Source: Sporolactobacillus sp. STSJ-5
Lineage (GTDB): Bacteria > Bacillota > Bacilli > Bacillales > Sporolactobacillaceae
Reading direction: 5' to 3'
Assembly (NCBI RefSeq): GCF_024385605.1
Contig: NZ_JANFOJ010000002.1
Coordinates: forward strand, 124,001 to 188,000
Length of the DNA: 64,000 bases
A program made the translations under genes and the position numbers. Positions within the stretch are counted from its first letter, which is position 1, and the number at the start of each line of letters is the position of its first letter. The notes under the pieces are model-generated. The model saw nothing but the letters and a program-made list of their open reading frames with translations. It did no database searches and was not told the origin of the DNA. Below, one piece after another: positions 35,999 through 45,308 of the stretch.

Positions 35999-36301
35999 GT
36001 GAACATTACACCTATCAGTATCAATTCAACAGCGGATACTGCAGCATCGTCCGGGAAGCAGACAGCTGCTCAAGCCCAGCAAGGATTTGCAGGAGCGCTT
36101 GAAAATGCGCTCGGCTCAGTGAACGCGTCGCAGCAGTCTGCCAATCAAATGGTTACCGATTTGGCGAATGGAAGTACCGATGTTGATTTACATAATGTAA
36201 TGATTGCCATGCAGAAGGCTGATGTCATGCTTAAGACAACCGTACAGGTTCGCGATCGAGTGATCGAAGCATACCAAGAAATCATGAGAATGCAGGTTTG
36301 A
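35999..36301 (+). CDS. fliE: Flagellar hook-basal body protein FliE
   Basis: A 100-residue linker between the MS-ring (FliF) and the rod. After a low-complexity N-terminus comes GFAGALENALGSVNASQQSAN and the conserved LHNVMIAMQKADVMLKTTVQVRDRVIEAYQEIMRMQV. The start is GTG at 35999. It follows flgC by 10 bp. Confidence 0.95.
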   Translation: MNITPISINSTADTAASSGKQTAAQAQQGFAGALENALGSVNASQQSANQMVTDLANGSTDVDLHNVMIAMQKADVMLKTTVQVRDRVIEAYQEIMRMQV

Positions 36302-36352
36302 TTGATACTGGTATTCAAGCATCCGGCGCGAAGATGAACGGAGGAAGAAGAC

Positions 36353-37945
36353 ATGAAAGAACGATTGTCGGCATGGATTCATCGATTAAGAAATTTTTGG
36401 ATCGAATTGCCGAGAAAAAACAAGATTTGGATCATTGGCGGCACTTCAGCAATCATATTTGCGATTATTGTACTGTTGCTTTTAACTAATATAAAACATT
36501 ACACACCATTGTACAGCGATCTTTCAGAGAGCGAAGCAGGTCAAATTACGGATACTCTTGATAGTAAGAAGATTCCTTACAAGCTTTCGGACGGTGGAAC
36601 GACGATCAGTGTTCCGAAGGATCAGGTCGATCAGCTCAAGGTTGATCTCGCTTCAGAAGGTCTTCCTAAAACGGGACAGATCGACTACTCGTTCTTTAGT
36701 CAGAATGCGGGTTTTGGAATGACAGATAAGCAATTTGACGTTGTTCAGCGCGCTGCGATGCAAACGGAACTGGCTAATTTAATATCTAATACAAAAGGTG
36801 TTAAATCCGCAAAGGTTATGATTACGCTGCCGCAAAATGATGTTTGGGTAAGTGATCAGAACAATGAAAGCAAGGCATCAGCATCAATAGTATTGAACCT
36901 TGCAACAGGGAGTCAGCTAAGTTCGGATCAGGTAAATGGGTTGTACCATCTGGTTTCGAAGAGTGTTCCTAACCTGCCTACTGATAATATCGTCATAATG
37001 GATCAATATTTCAACTATTATGATCTAAAAAATAATACATCCAGCGGATCGGTTACATCAACATACGATCAACAGCAGTCAATCATTCGCGATGTTGAAA
37101 GCAATGTACAGCGACGAGTGACACAGATGTTGACGATGATGATGGGCGAAGGCAAAGTGATGGTAAATGTTACTGCCAACGTTGATTTTACCCAGTCAAA
37201 GGAAAAACAGGATCTTGTTGAACCTGTAAATCAACAGACAATGGAAGGCCTTCAGACCAGTACGGAACACATTACGGAGACCTATACCGGTCAAGGCGCT
37301 GAAGGGCAAGCAGGAACAGGTACGAATGATGTGCCGACGTATCAAAATGGTGAGAGCGGGAATGGAAGCTATCAGAAAGTCGAAGATCGAGTAAATAATG
37401 TATTTAATAAAATACATCGTGACGTGGTCAATAGTCCTTATAAGGTTACGGATCTCGGTATTCAGGTTATGATCGAGCCTCCGACAGCCGGCAACAATAA
37501 TTCTTTGTCAGCTCAGAGGATTAATGATGTCCGCTCCATCCTTAATTCGATTATAAAAACGTCTGTCTCAGATTCGCAGGGTCAGGAACTATCTAATAAT
37601 CAAATCACTCAAAAGACATCGGTCACTGTTGGCCGGTTTAATGGAAAAGCTGCAACACAAACACAAAACAGTGGATTAAATTGGTTCTATGTCATCGGAG
37701 GAATTGTTCTGGCGTTAGTTGTCGGTCTTATCCTTTGGCTCGTAATGCGCCGGAGAAGAATGACTGAGGATGCAGCTGTTGATCAGACTGTTGTACAGGA
37801 TATACCTCAACAGGAAGATTATGAAGCGATGTTGAACAAGGAAAATCCGGAAAAGAAGAAGTACAACGAGCTTGAAAAGATGGCAAGACAGAAACCAGAT
37901 CAATTTGTCAAACTGCTTAGAAGCTGGATGGCTGAGGACAAATAA
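36353..37945 (+). CDS. fliF: Flagellar MS-ring protein FliF
   Basis: Forms the membrane-embedded MS-ring on which the rotor and export gate assemble. The 530-residue protein has two membrane segments, at about residues 25-46 and 443-464. Between them are ring-building motifs (GTTISVPKDQVDQLKVDLASEG, then NVQRRVTQMLTMMMGEGKVMV). The C-terminal cytoplasmic tail binds FliG. CGGAGG precedes the ATG. Confidence 0.96.
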   Translation: MKERLSAWIHRLRNFWIELPRKNKIWIIGGTSAIIFAIIVLLLLTNIKHYTPLYSDLSESEAGQITDTLDSKKIPYKLSDGGTTISVPKDQVDQLKVDLASEGLPKTGQIDYSFFSQNAGFGMTDKQFDVVQRAAMQTELANLISNTKGVKSAKVMITLPQNDVWVSDQNNESKASASIVLNLATGSQLSSDQVNGLYHLVSKSVPNLPTDNIVIMDQYFNYYDLKNNTSSGSVTSTYDQQQSIIRDVESNVQRRVTQMLTMMMGEGKVMVNVTANVDFTQSKEKQDLVEPVNQQTMEGLQTSTEHITETYTGQGAEGQAGTGTNDVPTYQNGESGNGSYQKVEDRVNNVFNKIHRDVVNSPYKVTDLGIQVMIEPPTAGNNNSLSAQRINDVRSILNSIIKTSVSDSQGQELSNNQITQKTSVTVGRFNGKAATQTQNSGLNWFYVIGGIVLALVVGLILWLVMRRRRMTEDAAVDQTVVQDIPQQEDYEAMLNKENPEKKKYNELEKMARQKPDQFVKLLRSWMAEDK

Positions 37946-37961
37946 AGGAGAGTTGGCCGTT

Positions 37962-38978
37962 ATGCCTGAACGAAAAACAAAATTAACCGGAAAACAAAAA
38001 GCGGCTATTCTGATGATTGCGCTGGGAACGGATGTCTCTGCCACTATTTTTAAGCAGTTCACGGAACAAGAAATTGAAGATATGACATTAGAAATTTCTA
38101 ATGCACGAAAAATAGATGCAGACACCAAAGCACAAGTGATCGACGAATTTTTCCAGACCGCTCTTGCACAAGAATACATATCTCAAGGCGGCATCGGTTA
38201 CGCAAAACAAATTTTAGAGAAGGCACTTGGTTCTGATGAGGCAAACAAGGTCATTCAAAGACTGACCTCGACACTGCAAGTCAAACCCTTTGACTTTATG
38301 CGTAAAAGTGATCCGCAGCAAATATTAAATTTTATCCAAAACGAACATCCGCAAACTATTGCGCTTGTTCTTTCTTATTTAGATCCTGACCAGGCAGGCG
38401 CAGTTTTATCTGCCTTATCTGTTGAACAGCAAGCAAATGTTGCTCGGAGAATTGCGCAAATGGATCGTACATCGCCGGAGACGATTACACAAGTTGAGCG
38501 GATTCTCGAGAAGAAGATCTCTAACTCGTCAGTAAATGAAGATTATACTCAGACAGGAGGAATTTCCTCGATTGTCAGTGTTTTAAACGGAGTTGATCGG
38601 ACAACTGAACGCAATATATTGGAAAAATTGGAGACTCATGATCCGGATCTGGCAGAAGAAATTAAAAAGCGTATGTTCGTCTTTGAAGATATTGTTGTGT
38701 TAGATGATCGTGCCATTCAGCGTGTCATTCGCGAAAGTGAGAATGAGGATTTGATTCTTGCGATGCGAACAGCCAGCGACGAAGTTAAAGATTTGCTGTT
38801 TAAAAATATGTCTGAACGAATGGCTGCCAGCTTCAAAGAAGAAATGGAATATATGGGCCCAGTTAGACTGCATGATGTTGAAGAAGCGCAAACCAAAATT
38901 GTCAACACAATTCGTAAGCTTGAAGATGCTGGAGAGATTGTGATCGCTCGTGGCAAGGGGGATGACGTGATTGTCTAA
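37962..38978 (+). CDS. fliG: Flagellar motor switch protein FliG
   Basis: Rotor protein that contacts the stator and generates torque. The 338 residues cover the N (KTKLTGKQKAAILMIALGTD), middle (EHPQTIALVLSYLDPDQAGAVL) and C domains. The torque helix carries charged residues (VLDDRAIQRVIRESENEDL). I chose the ATG at 37962, after AAAGGAGAG. The longer frame reads back through fliF and is not FliG-like. Confidence 0.97.
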   Translation: MPERKTKLTGKQKAAILMIALGTDVSATIFKQFTEQEIEDMTLEISNARKIDADTKAQVIDEFFQTALAQEYISQGGIGYAKQILEKALGSDEANKVIQRLTSTLQVKPFDFMRKSDPQQILNFIQNEHPQTIALVLSYLDPDQAGAVLSALSVEQQANVARRIAQMDRTSPETITQVERILEKKISNSSVNEDYTQTGGISSIVSVLNGVDRTTERNILEKLETHDPDLAEEIKKRMFVFEDIVVLDDRAIQRVIRESENEDLILAMRTASDEVKDLLFKNMSERMAASFKEEMEYMGPVRLHDVEEAQTKIVNTIRKLEDAGEIVIARGKGDDVIV

Positions 38979-39729
38979 TTTGATCAAACAGGCTCGCTCT
39001 GAGGGAAAAGCAAAAGTCGTTCATATTTCTGCTGTCATCGATCCTCACTTAGATTCATTAAATGCCGAAATGGATCAAGACGCAATTGAAAAAACACTGA
39101 GTGAAAAGATTGATGAGACAAAGCGAGAAGCCAATCGTTTGATTAAAGAGGCAGAATCAAAGGCAGATAAAATTAGACAGCAGATTGCTCAGGATGAAGA
39201 ATCAGCAAAGCGCAGCCAAGCAGAAGCGTATGAGCAGAAACTGAAAGAAGGCTACGCAGTCGGGTTCAGCAATGGAACAAAAGCGGCAAAAGAACAATTC
39301 GCTTCACTTGTGGATCAGGGCAACCAATTTGTTGATCAAGCAAAAAATTTTTTTAATGAATCCATAAAAGAAGCTCAACCTGAAATTTTGAAATTGTCAA
39401 TTGCTGTTGCTGAAAAAATAATCGGTACTTCAGTGGCTCTTGATGAAGACAAATGGTTTGCTCTAGTTGCTAAAGCGGTTCGAGAAGTCCGAGAGCAAGA
39501 AACAATAAAAATAACCGTTTCCCCGAAACATTTTGATCATCTCAATCAAAATAGATGGGAATTCGATAAGATCGTGCAAGATGCAAAAGTGTACGTCTAT
39601 GCTGACAGCGACTTTTCAGATGATGCATGCACGATTGAAACCTCTTTCGGAAAAATTGATGCCAGTGTTGATAGTCAGCTTCAGGTTATTAAAGAAAAAC
39701 TTGCTGAATTGATGGAGGAGAAAGGCTGA
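38971..39729 (+). CDS. fliH: Flagellar export regulator FliH
   Basis: Coiled-coil partner and negative regulator of the export ATPase FliI. The 252-residue protein is highly charged and helical in its first half (EKIDETKREANRLIKEAESKADK). The conserved C-terminal FliH/V-ATPase-E-like domain is ILKLSIAVAEKIIGTSVA. The TTG start at 38971 overlaps the end of fliG; AAGGGGGATG lies upstream. The stop overlaps the fliI start by one base. Confidence 0.92.
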   Translation: MSNLIKQARSEGKAKVVHISAVIDPHLDSLNAEMDQDAIEKTLSEKIDETKREANRLIKEAESKADKIRQQIAQDEESAKRSQAEAYEQKLKEGYAVGFSNGTKAAKEQFASLVDQGNQFVDQAKNFFNESIKEAQPEILKLSIAVAEKIIGTSVALDEDKWFALVAKAVREVREQETIKITVSPKHFDHLNQNRWEFDKIVQDAKVYVYADSDFSDDACTIETSFGKIDASVDSQLQVIKEKLAELMEEKG

Positions 39730-41057
39730 TGAATGTAGACCATCTGATTGACGAGCTCGCAACCATTGACAGCTATCGGCGATATGGGAAAATCAATCGG
39801 GTTGTTGGGCTGCTGATTGAATCCAAAGGGCCCTCAGCATCAGTTGGTGATGTTTGTTTAATACATATCCAGTCAGGTCGAAGAAAAATAATGGCAGAGG
39901 TTGTTGGATTCAAAGATGAAAACATTTTATTGATGCCGTATACATCGGTCGCTCAGATCGCACCTGGCTGTTTGGTAGAAGCAACGGACAAACCTCTTGA
40001 AGTAAAAGTGAATGAAGAACTCCTCGGACAGGTTTGCGACAGCTTGGGACGACCGGTCTCTGGCATGACATTCTCAAAACCGGTTGATAGTGTACCGACG
40101 AATCAAGAACCGCCTGACCCAATGACGCGGCCACGTATTACGACACCGATCGAATTGGGTATTCGATCAATCAATGGTTTGCTTACGGTTGGGAAAGGGC
40201 AGCGCGTTGGCATTTTCGCCGGGAGCGGTGTTGGGAAAAGCACGTTGATGGGGATGATTGCCAGAAACACATCAGCTGACTTGAATGTTATTGCTTTGAT
40301 TGGTGAACGGGGAAGAGAGGTGCGAGAATTTCTTGAAAAGGATCTTGGACCGGAGGGTATGAAGCATTCCATTGTCATTGTTGCGACCAGTGATCAACCT
40401 GCATTAATGAGAATCAAAGGTGCCTTTGTCGCAACGGCAATTGCCGAATATTTTCGTGCAAAAGGGAAAGACGTTCTGCTCATGATGGATTCCCTGACTC
40501 GTGTTGCCATGAGCCAGCGTGAAATCGGTCTTGCAATCGGTGAACCGCCTACGACAAAAGGATATCCGCCATCGGTGTTTGCTTTGCTTCCAAAATTATT
40601 AGAACGGGCAGGTACCAATGCAAATGGAACAATTACTGCATTCTATACGGTCTTAGTTGATGGGGACGATCTTGATGAACCTATCTCTGATACAGCACGC
40701 GGTATTTTGGACGGGCATATTGTACTCGATCGTGCGCTCGCACAAAAGGGGCAATATCCGGCTGTCAATCTATTAAAAAGTGTCAGCCGTGTCATGAACG
40801 AGATCTGTTCACAAGAACATTTGCAGGCAGCACAAAAATTTCGAACGCTGCTTTCTCAGTATACTGAATCAGAAGACCTTATTAATATTGGAGCATATAA
40901 GCAGGGCAGTTCTTCAGCGATTGATGAAGCCATTCACTTTCATCAGAAGGTGCTGGACTATTTACGTCAATCAGAGAAGGTTCGTGTGACGCTCAAAGAT
41001 TCAGTCAACCAATTGTTTCATGATTTCGGGCAGGAGATGAGCACCAATGGCATTTGA
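39729..41057 (+). CDS. fliI: Flagellum-specific ATPase FliI
   Basis: ATPase of the flagellar type III export apparatus, related to F1-beta. The 442 residues show Walker A GIFAGSGVGKSTLMGMIAR at about 160-175, ALIGERGREVREF, Walker B LLMMDSLTRVAMSQREI and KGYPPSVFALLPKLLERAG. The gene overlaps fliJ by 11 bp. Confidence 0.97.
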   Translation: MNVDHLIDELATIDSYRRYGKINRVVGLLIESKGPSASVGDVCLIHIQSGRRKIMAEVVGFKDENILLMPYTSVAQIAPGCLVEATDKPLEVKVNEELLGQVCDSLGRPVSGMTFSKPVDSVPTNQEPPDPMTRPRITTPIELGIRSINGLLTVGKGQRVGIFAGSGVGKSTLMGMIARNTSADLNVIALIGERGREVREFLEKDLGPEGMKHSIVIVATSDQPALMRIKGAFVATAIAEYFRAKGKDVLLMMDSLTRVAMSQREIGLAIGEPPTTKGYPPSVFALLPKLLERAGTNANGTITAFYTVLVDGDDLDEPISDTARGILDGHIVLDRALAQKGQYPAVNLLKSVSRVMNEICSQEHLQAAQKFRTLLSQYTESEDLINIGAYKQGSSSAIDEAIHFHQKVLDYLRQSEKVRVTLKDSVNQLFHDFGQEMSTNGI

Positions 41058-41484
41058 GTATCGCTTTGAACGTGTGATGAAGCTGGCAGAGAGTGAAAAG
41101 CAAAATCTTGAAGCTCAATATAAACGACTGTTTGACGATTTCGAACGTCTAGCTCGAAAATTAATTGAGTTAATGGACCTTAAGGAAAAAGCACAAACGG
41201 ATCTTCAGAAGCAAATGAGTCAGGCGATTACAATCGATCAGATGAAGATGGGAATAACGGATGTTAACACGATGGATTCCCTTATTGATGTTACAAATAA
41301 ACGATACATAAGAGCAAAAGTCAGATTAGAAGACTTTCAAACAAGATTACAGGAGAAAGCAATGGAAGTAAAAAAATATGAAAAGATGAAGGAAAAGCAG
41401 CAAATGATTTATCGGCGGTTGATGCAAAAGGCAGAAATGAAACAGATGGATGAAATTGCAAGTCAACGTACGGTAAGTCGGTGA
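41047..41484 (+). CDS. fliJ: Flagellar export chaperone FliJ
   Basis: Small coiled-coil protein that sits at the centre of the FliI hexamer, like the gamma subunit of F1, and couples export. The 145-residue sequence is almost wholly helical and charged (FEYRFERVMKLAESEKQNLE at the N-terminus). The family is weakly conserved, so the call rests on the opening motif, size and place after fliI. Confidence 0.9.
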   Translation: MAFEYRFERVMKLAESEKQNLEAQYKRLFDDFERLARKLIELMDLKEKAQTDLQKQMSQAITIDQMKMGITDVNTMDSLIDVTNKRYIRAKVRLEDFQTRLQEKAMEVKKYEKMKEKQQMIYRRLMQKAEMKQMDEIASQRTVSR

Positions 41485-41498
41485 GGAGGTACTGAAGA

Positions 41499-42119
41499 AT
41501 GGAAGAAACGAAACATACGAGTTTTGGACTGAAATTAATAAAAGTAGTTTCAGCAATTCTAGTTCCTATCATTTTTTTATTGCTGCTTGCGGCCTTATTC
41601 TTAAAATTATCCGGCCTTAATCCAGTCGATGAAGCCAAAAATTTGATTTTTCGTAATAACAACAATGCCGTTCAGCAAACGACATCTGCGGACGCTTCAC
41701 AAACTGCACAGTTAAAAACGGATAATACTGCTCAGCGATCAACCATTAAGAAATTGCAAAGTGACAAAAATAAATTGACGGATCAAATTGCAGAGCTGAA
41801 AAATCAATTAAAACAGGCGCAAAGCGAGGCAAATGCAACAAATAAACAAACAAAAAGTCAGGCGTCCTTAGCGCGTCAGGCAGTGTATGCTCAGACGTAC
41901 AAGTCCATGGATCCGGCAAAAGCTGCAGCTATTTTTAATAAGCTGTCGGTCAAACAAGCCGCTGAATATATTAATCTCCTTGATGACAAAACGAAGGCTG
42001 CGATACTTGAAAATATGGACGTAACAAAAGCCGCTGCACTGACACCGTTATTAAAAGCAAACACAACCAGTACAGATTCTTCATCGTCGGCAGCAGCGAC
42101 TACAAGTACGACACCATAA
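41499..42119 (+). CDS. ylxF: MotE/YlxF-type membrane coiled-coil protein
   Basis: A 206-residue protein with one N-terminal membrane segment (about residues 10-33), a Gln/Lys-rich coiled coil (about 60-110) and a short MgtE-N-like helical domain (YKSMDPAKAAAIFNKLSVKQAAEYINLLDD). A Ser/Thr/Ala-rich tail follows. It occupies the B. subtilis ylxF slot between fliJ and fliK. MotE-type proteins in other bacteria are flagellar chaperones; the Bacillus role is not settled. A strong ribosome-binding site (GAGGAGGT) precedes it. Confidence 0.85.
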   Translation: MEETKHTSFGLKLIKVVSAILVPIIFLLLLAALFLKLSGLNPVDEAKNLIFRNNNNAVQQTTSADASQTAQLKTDNTAQRSTIKKLQSDKNKLTDQIAELKNQLKQAQSEANATNKQTKSQASLARQAVYAQTYKSMDPAKAAAIFNKLSVKQAAEYINLLDDKTKAAILENMDVTKAAALTPLLKANTTSTDSSSSAAATTSTTP

Positions 42120-42150
42120 AAATTAGAACTCTTTGAAAGGAGGTGAAACT

Positions 42151-43539
42151 ATGAATGCGAATGTGATCGATATCAAAGCTGAAAAATCAGAGGCATTGTC
42201 TACCGTAAAAAGAAAGAAAAAAAATTCTAAAAACGCGGAGCATTCCTTTCTTTCAATCATGCATCTTTTTCAGCAAGCCGGGATTGCTGAAATCAGTGGT
42301 AAGGCGGCTCAATCTGATTCTTCACGTGCGCAGCTTGAAAAAGATAAATCTCAATCATCTGAAACAGCTTCAGCAGCAAAAAATACGCAAAAAGATAACT
42401 TATTATTGAAATCTGTACCTGCTAAGAAAAAAAGTTTGGAGCAGAAAACAGCTGTGCATGGGTTAGCTAAGGAAAATGTGACTAAAAAATTTGGCTCCAT
42501 TCACAAGAATGATGACCTTCAAGGAGTACATGTAACGAGTTCGACTCATCCGTCGGATCCGACTCATCCTTCAAGCATAAAGAGCAATGTATTATTAATA
42601 CCCGAGTCTGCAGATCTAAAACAACAGCAGGTAAAGACAAACTCTATCGGTGATGCTCAGTTAAGCAAAAGTGATCAGAACCATGCGAATGCTGAACAAC
42701 AAATTGTGAATCATTCCTTTGTTACAGATAAACAGCAACACAGCATGCAAGGCAACCATCAACAGAATGTTGAAACAGCTGCTTTAATTGCAACAAAACA
42801 GCATTCACAGCAACAAAACAGTCAGTTAAAAGATCATGTGAAAGATGGAAAGATTTTGAACGGTAGTCAACACGGGTCATTGAACAGTCAAAAAAAAGAA
42901 TCTTCCAATGAAAATAATCAAATCTCATTGAAAAAAGTCAATGCAAATGATGAACAAGGACAGGCGGATCATTCAAGAAATCAAAGCCGATTAGAACACC
43001 ATCGCGCTGCTTCAGGACAAATGAGCAAGTTAGAGCTGTGGACTGCTTTCCAGTCAGGAAAAAGTGTGGAAAACGAAAAATCTGTTCATGATCAAGTCGC
43101 GGATCATCTCAGTGAATGGCTCGGAAAATCATCGTTCAAGCTCGAAAAAAATGGCATGCAGTCCTATACAGTCACTTTGTATCCTGAACATCTTGGTAAA
43201 CTGGTTATTTCTGTCAGTCGTGGTGAGCAGGGCCTGACAGCGCAATTAACTGCTGAAACGCAGAAAACGAAAGAACTGCTTGAGAGCGGTCTGGGACAGC
43301 TGAAGCATGATTGTGCCGGTCGAGGAATCAATTTGGCACAAATTGATGTAAATCGGCAGCTCTATCAAACTTCCGCTGAGAATGCCTCAAACCAAGGGCA
43401 GCAACATGACTCATCCCAGCAACATGATGATTCTCAAGGGGAAAATCAGGAACAGCATAAACAAAGAAATCATACAGACATGGAAGCGGATCAGAATGAT
43501 CATTTATTTCTTGATTACATGATGGGAGGAGGGATTTGA
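42151..43539 (+). CDS. fliK: Flagellar hook-length control protein FliK
   Basis: Secreted molecular ruler that measures the hook and flips FlhB substrate specificity. The 462 residues include a long, low-complexity Gln/His/Ser-rich ruler region (about 30-330). A compact C-terminal domain follows (YTVTLYPEHLGKLVISVSRG, then GLTAQLTAETQKTKELLESGLGQLK). It ends in a Gln/His/Asp-rich tail. I chose the ATG at 42151, directly after GAAAGGAGGTGA. It is not the paralog at 27 kb (ylqG). Confidence 0.93.
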   Translation: MNANVIDIKAEKSEALSTVKRKKKNSKNAEHSFLSIMHLFQQAGIAEISGKAAQSDSSRAQLEKDKSQSSETASAAKNTQKDNLLLKSVPAKKKSLEQKTAVHGLAKENVTKKFGSIHKNDDLQGVHVTSSTHPSDPTHPSSIKSNVLLIPESADLKQQQVKTNSIGDAQLSKSDQNHANAEQQIVNHSFVTDKQQHSMQGNHQQNVETAALIATKQHSQQQNSQLKDHVKDGKILNGSQHGSLNSQKKESSNENNQISLKKVNANDEQGQADHSRNQSRLEHHRAASGQMSKLELWTAFQSGKSVENEKSVHDQVADHLSEWLGKSSFKLEKNGMQSYTVTLYPEHLGKLVISVSRGEQGLTAQLTAETQKTKELLESGLGQLKHDCAGRGINLAQIDVNRQLYQTSAENASNQGQQHDSSQQHDDSQGENQEQHKQRNHTDMEADQNDHLFLDYMMGGGI

Positions 43540-43540
43540 A

Positions 43541-44005
43541 ATGAGTACTGGTACGACAGTAAACGGGACAACAGCAACAACGAGTACCCAATCGTCAACA
43601 TCGAGTGTCAATAGTGCTCTTGATAAAAATTCTTTTTTAAAGCTTTTGATTGCGCAGTTAACCAATCAAGATCCGACGTCACCTATGGATACGTCGCAAT
43701 TTGTGTCACAGATGGCGGAATTCACGACACTTGAACAGACACAGAATATGAGTGATGCGATTGACAAGCTGGTAGCAACGCAATCGAATCAAGCATTATC
43801 TGAACAAGCATCGATGATTGGCAAACAAATTAGCTGGAACGAAACAACTACGGACAGCGACGGAAATCCGGTGACTGATTCATTAAGTGGAATTGTACAA
43901 GCCGTGACCTTAAAAGACGGCTCAGTTTCCTACCTGACAAGCGATGGGGATCAAGTTGATCCGGATTCGATATCGGAAATCAGCAATGTAGGAGAAGGCG
44001 TTTAA
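43541..44005 (+). CDS. flgD: Flagellar hook assembly scaffold FlgD
   Basis: Capping protein required for polymerisation of the hook. The 154-residue product contains the family core DKNSFLKLLIAQLTNQDPTSPMDTSQFVSQMAEFTTLEQTQNM split over residues 28-70, then MIGKQISW and a beta-rich end. It starts one base after the fliK stop. Confidence 0.94.
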   Translation: MSTGTTVNGTTATTSTQSSTSSVNSALDKNSFLKLLIAQLTNQDPTSPMDTSQFVSQMAEFTTLEQTQNMSDAIDKLVATQSNQALSEQASMIGKQISWNETTTDSDGNPVTDSLSGIVQAVTLKDGSVSYLTSDGDQVDPDSISEISNVGEGV

Positions 44006-44006
44006 G

Positions 44007-44393
44007 GTGACTAAAGTAAATACTTTTACCTACAGTCCGCTTCCGCTTTCAACGTCTGTTCATACACAATCAAAAACGGATACAAAACAAAATCAAACGT
44101 TCTCGAAAAGCCTTGAAACCGAATGTGAACGATTGCCCGTAAAATTGTCAAAGCATGCGCGTGAACGGATGGATTTACGCAATATTCATATTTCAACGAC
44201 TGAATGGCAGCTCATCCATTCTAAAATGCAGGAAGCAAGAAAAATGGGCATCAATGATTCACTTGTTCTGACAAAAGATGCGGCATTAGTTGTCAATACA
44301 TCAAATCAGACTGTTATTACAGCAATGGGACTTGATGAAGCAAACACTCGAATTTTTTCGAACATTAACGGAACGATTGTCATTAACCAATAA
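44007..44393 (+). CDS. Flagellar operon protein of the TIGR02530 type
   Basis: A 128-residue protein with a disordered N-terminus and a conserved core (LSKHARERMDLRNIHIST, then LVLTKDAALVVNTSNQTVIT and NGTIVINQ). This matches the small flagellar-operon protein family TIGR02530, found between flgD and flgE in many Firmicutes. Its mechanism is unknown; a link to hook assembly is inferred from context. It starts with GTG one base after flgD, with GGAGAAGG upstream. Confidence 0.85.
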   Translation: MTKVNTFTYSPLPLSTSVHTQSKTDTKQNQTFSKSLETECERLPVKLSKHARERMDLRNIHISTTEWQLIHSKMQEARKMGINDSLVLTKDAALVVNTSNQTVITAMGLDEANTRIFSNINGTIVINQ

Positions 44394-44467
44394 GACAGCT
44401 GGACCTTTTTAAGGAGAGCTGAGACTGCCGACTGACTGAAGCAGTCAAAAAAAGGGAGGAATTCATT

Positions 44468-45250
44468 ATGTTATTAAGATCATTAGGAACAGGTGTGACG
44501 GGGCTTAAGAATTTTCAAACGTATCTTGACGTTGTAGGCAACAATATTGCAAACGTCAGTACGACAGGATTCAAAAAAGGACGCATTAATTTTGAAGATG
44601 TGTTCAGTTCGAATCTGCAAGGGGCAACTCAAAATAAAAACGCCATCCAGGTCGGACTTGGTTCAGAGTCCAGCTCAATTGATAATATCCTGACCGGAGG
44701 GACCGTAAATTCAACGGGGAATCCATATGACCTTGCTATCAATGGTGAAGGCTATTTTCAAGTAACAGACGGCAATAATACTTACTATACAAGAGCAGGC
44801 GATTTTAAACTCAATTCTGAGGGTAATGGACTTGTCAATTCGCAAGGCATGACGCTTTCTATTACTGGCGCTGTTGACTCATTTGCAGACGTGTCTTCTT
44901 TTACCGTAAATGACTCCGGGCATATTACCGGTGTTCGAACAGATAACGGTGCCGCTGCAAACTTGGGAAATATAAATCTATATGTATTTTCGAATCCAGC
45001 CGGTTTGGAAAAAGCAGGTAATTCATTGTATCAACAAACAACAGGATCTGGTAATGCAACGCTAGTGACTGCTGATAATGGACTTGGATCATCCACAAAA
45101 ATCCAGCAAAATGCTCTTGAAGGCTCTAATGTTGATTTGACGGATGAAATGACGGCTCTCATTGAAGCGCAGCGTGCGTACCAGGCTAATGCGCGCACCA
45201 TAACGACTGCCGATCAAATTCTTCAAGAATTAGTGCAATTGAAACGATAA
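44468..45250 (+). CDS. flgE: Flagellar hook protein FlgE
   Basis: Subunit of the flagellar hook, the universal joint. The 260 residues show the axial-protein start GTGVTGLKNFQTYLDVVGNNIANVSTTGFKK (residues 7-37), a middle DLAINGEGYFQV, and the C-terminal NVDLTDEMTALIEAQRAYQANARTI. The length (~260) is like B. subtilis FlgE, which lacks the outer domains of enterobacterial FlgE. FlgG-family resemblance is expected. The order flgD-flgE-swrD supports the hook assignment. Confidence 0.93.
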   Translation: MLLRSLGTGVTGLKNFQTYLDVVGNNIANVSTTGFKKGRINFEDVFSSNLQGATQNKNAIQVGLGSESSSIDNILTGGTVNSTGNPYDLAINGEGYFQVTDGNNTYYTRAGDFKLNSEGNGLVNSQGMTLSITGAVDSFADVSSFTVNDSGHITGVRTDNGAAANLGNINLYVFSNPAGLEKAGNSLYQQTTGSGNATLVTADNGLGSSTKIQQNALEGSNVDLTDEMTALIEAQRAYQANARTITTADQILQELVQLKR

Positions 45251-45308
45251 ATAAATGAAGGAGATGATGCGCTGGGCTTTTTTGTGCCCGGCACATTTTG
45301 TTACGAGA

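Noticed and set aside
42540-43480. Repeated Gln/His/Ser codon runs in fliK considered as a tandem repeat or CRISPR-like array
   Set aside because: No regular period or spacer structure; low complexity is normal for the FliK ruler region.
45264-45308. N-terminal extension of SwrD from ATG 45264/45267
   Set aside because: Residues are not FlbD-like and the region forms a hairpin; kept as a finding rather than as the called start.
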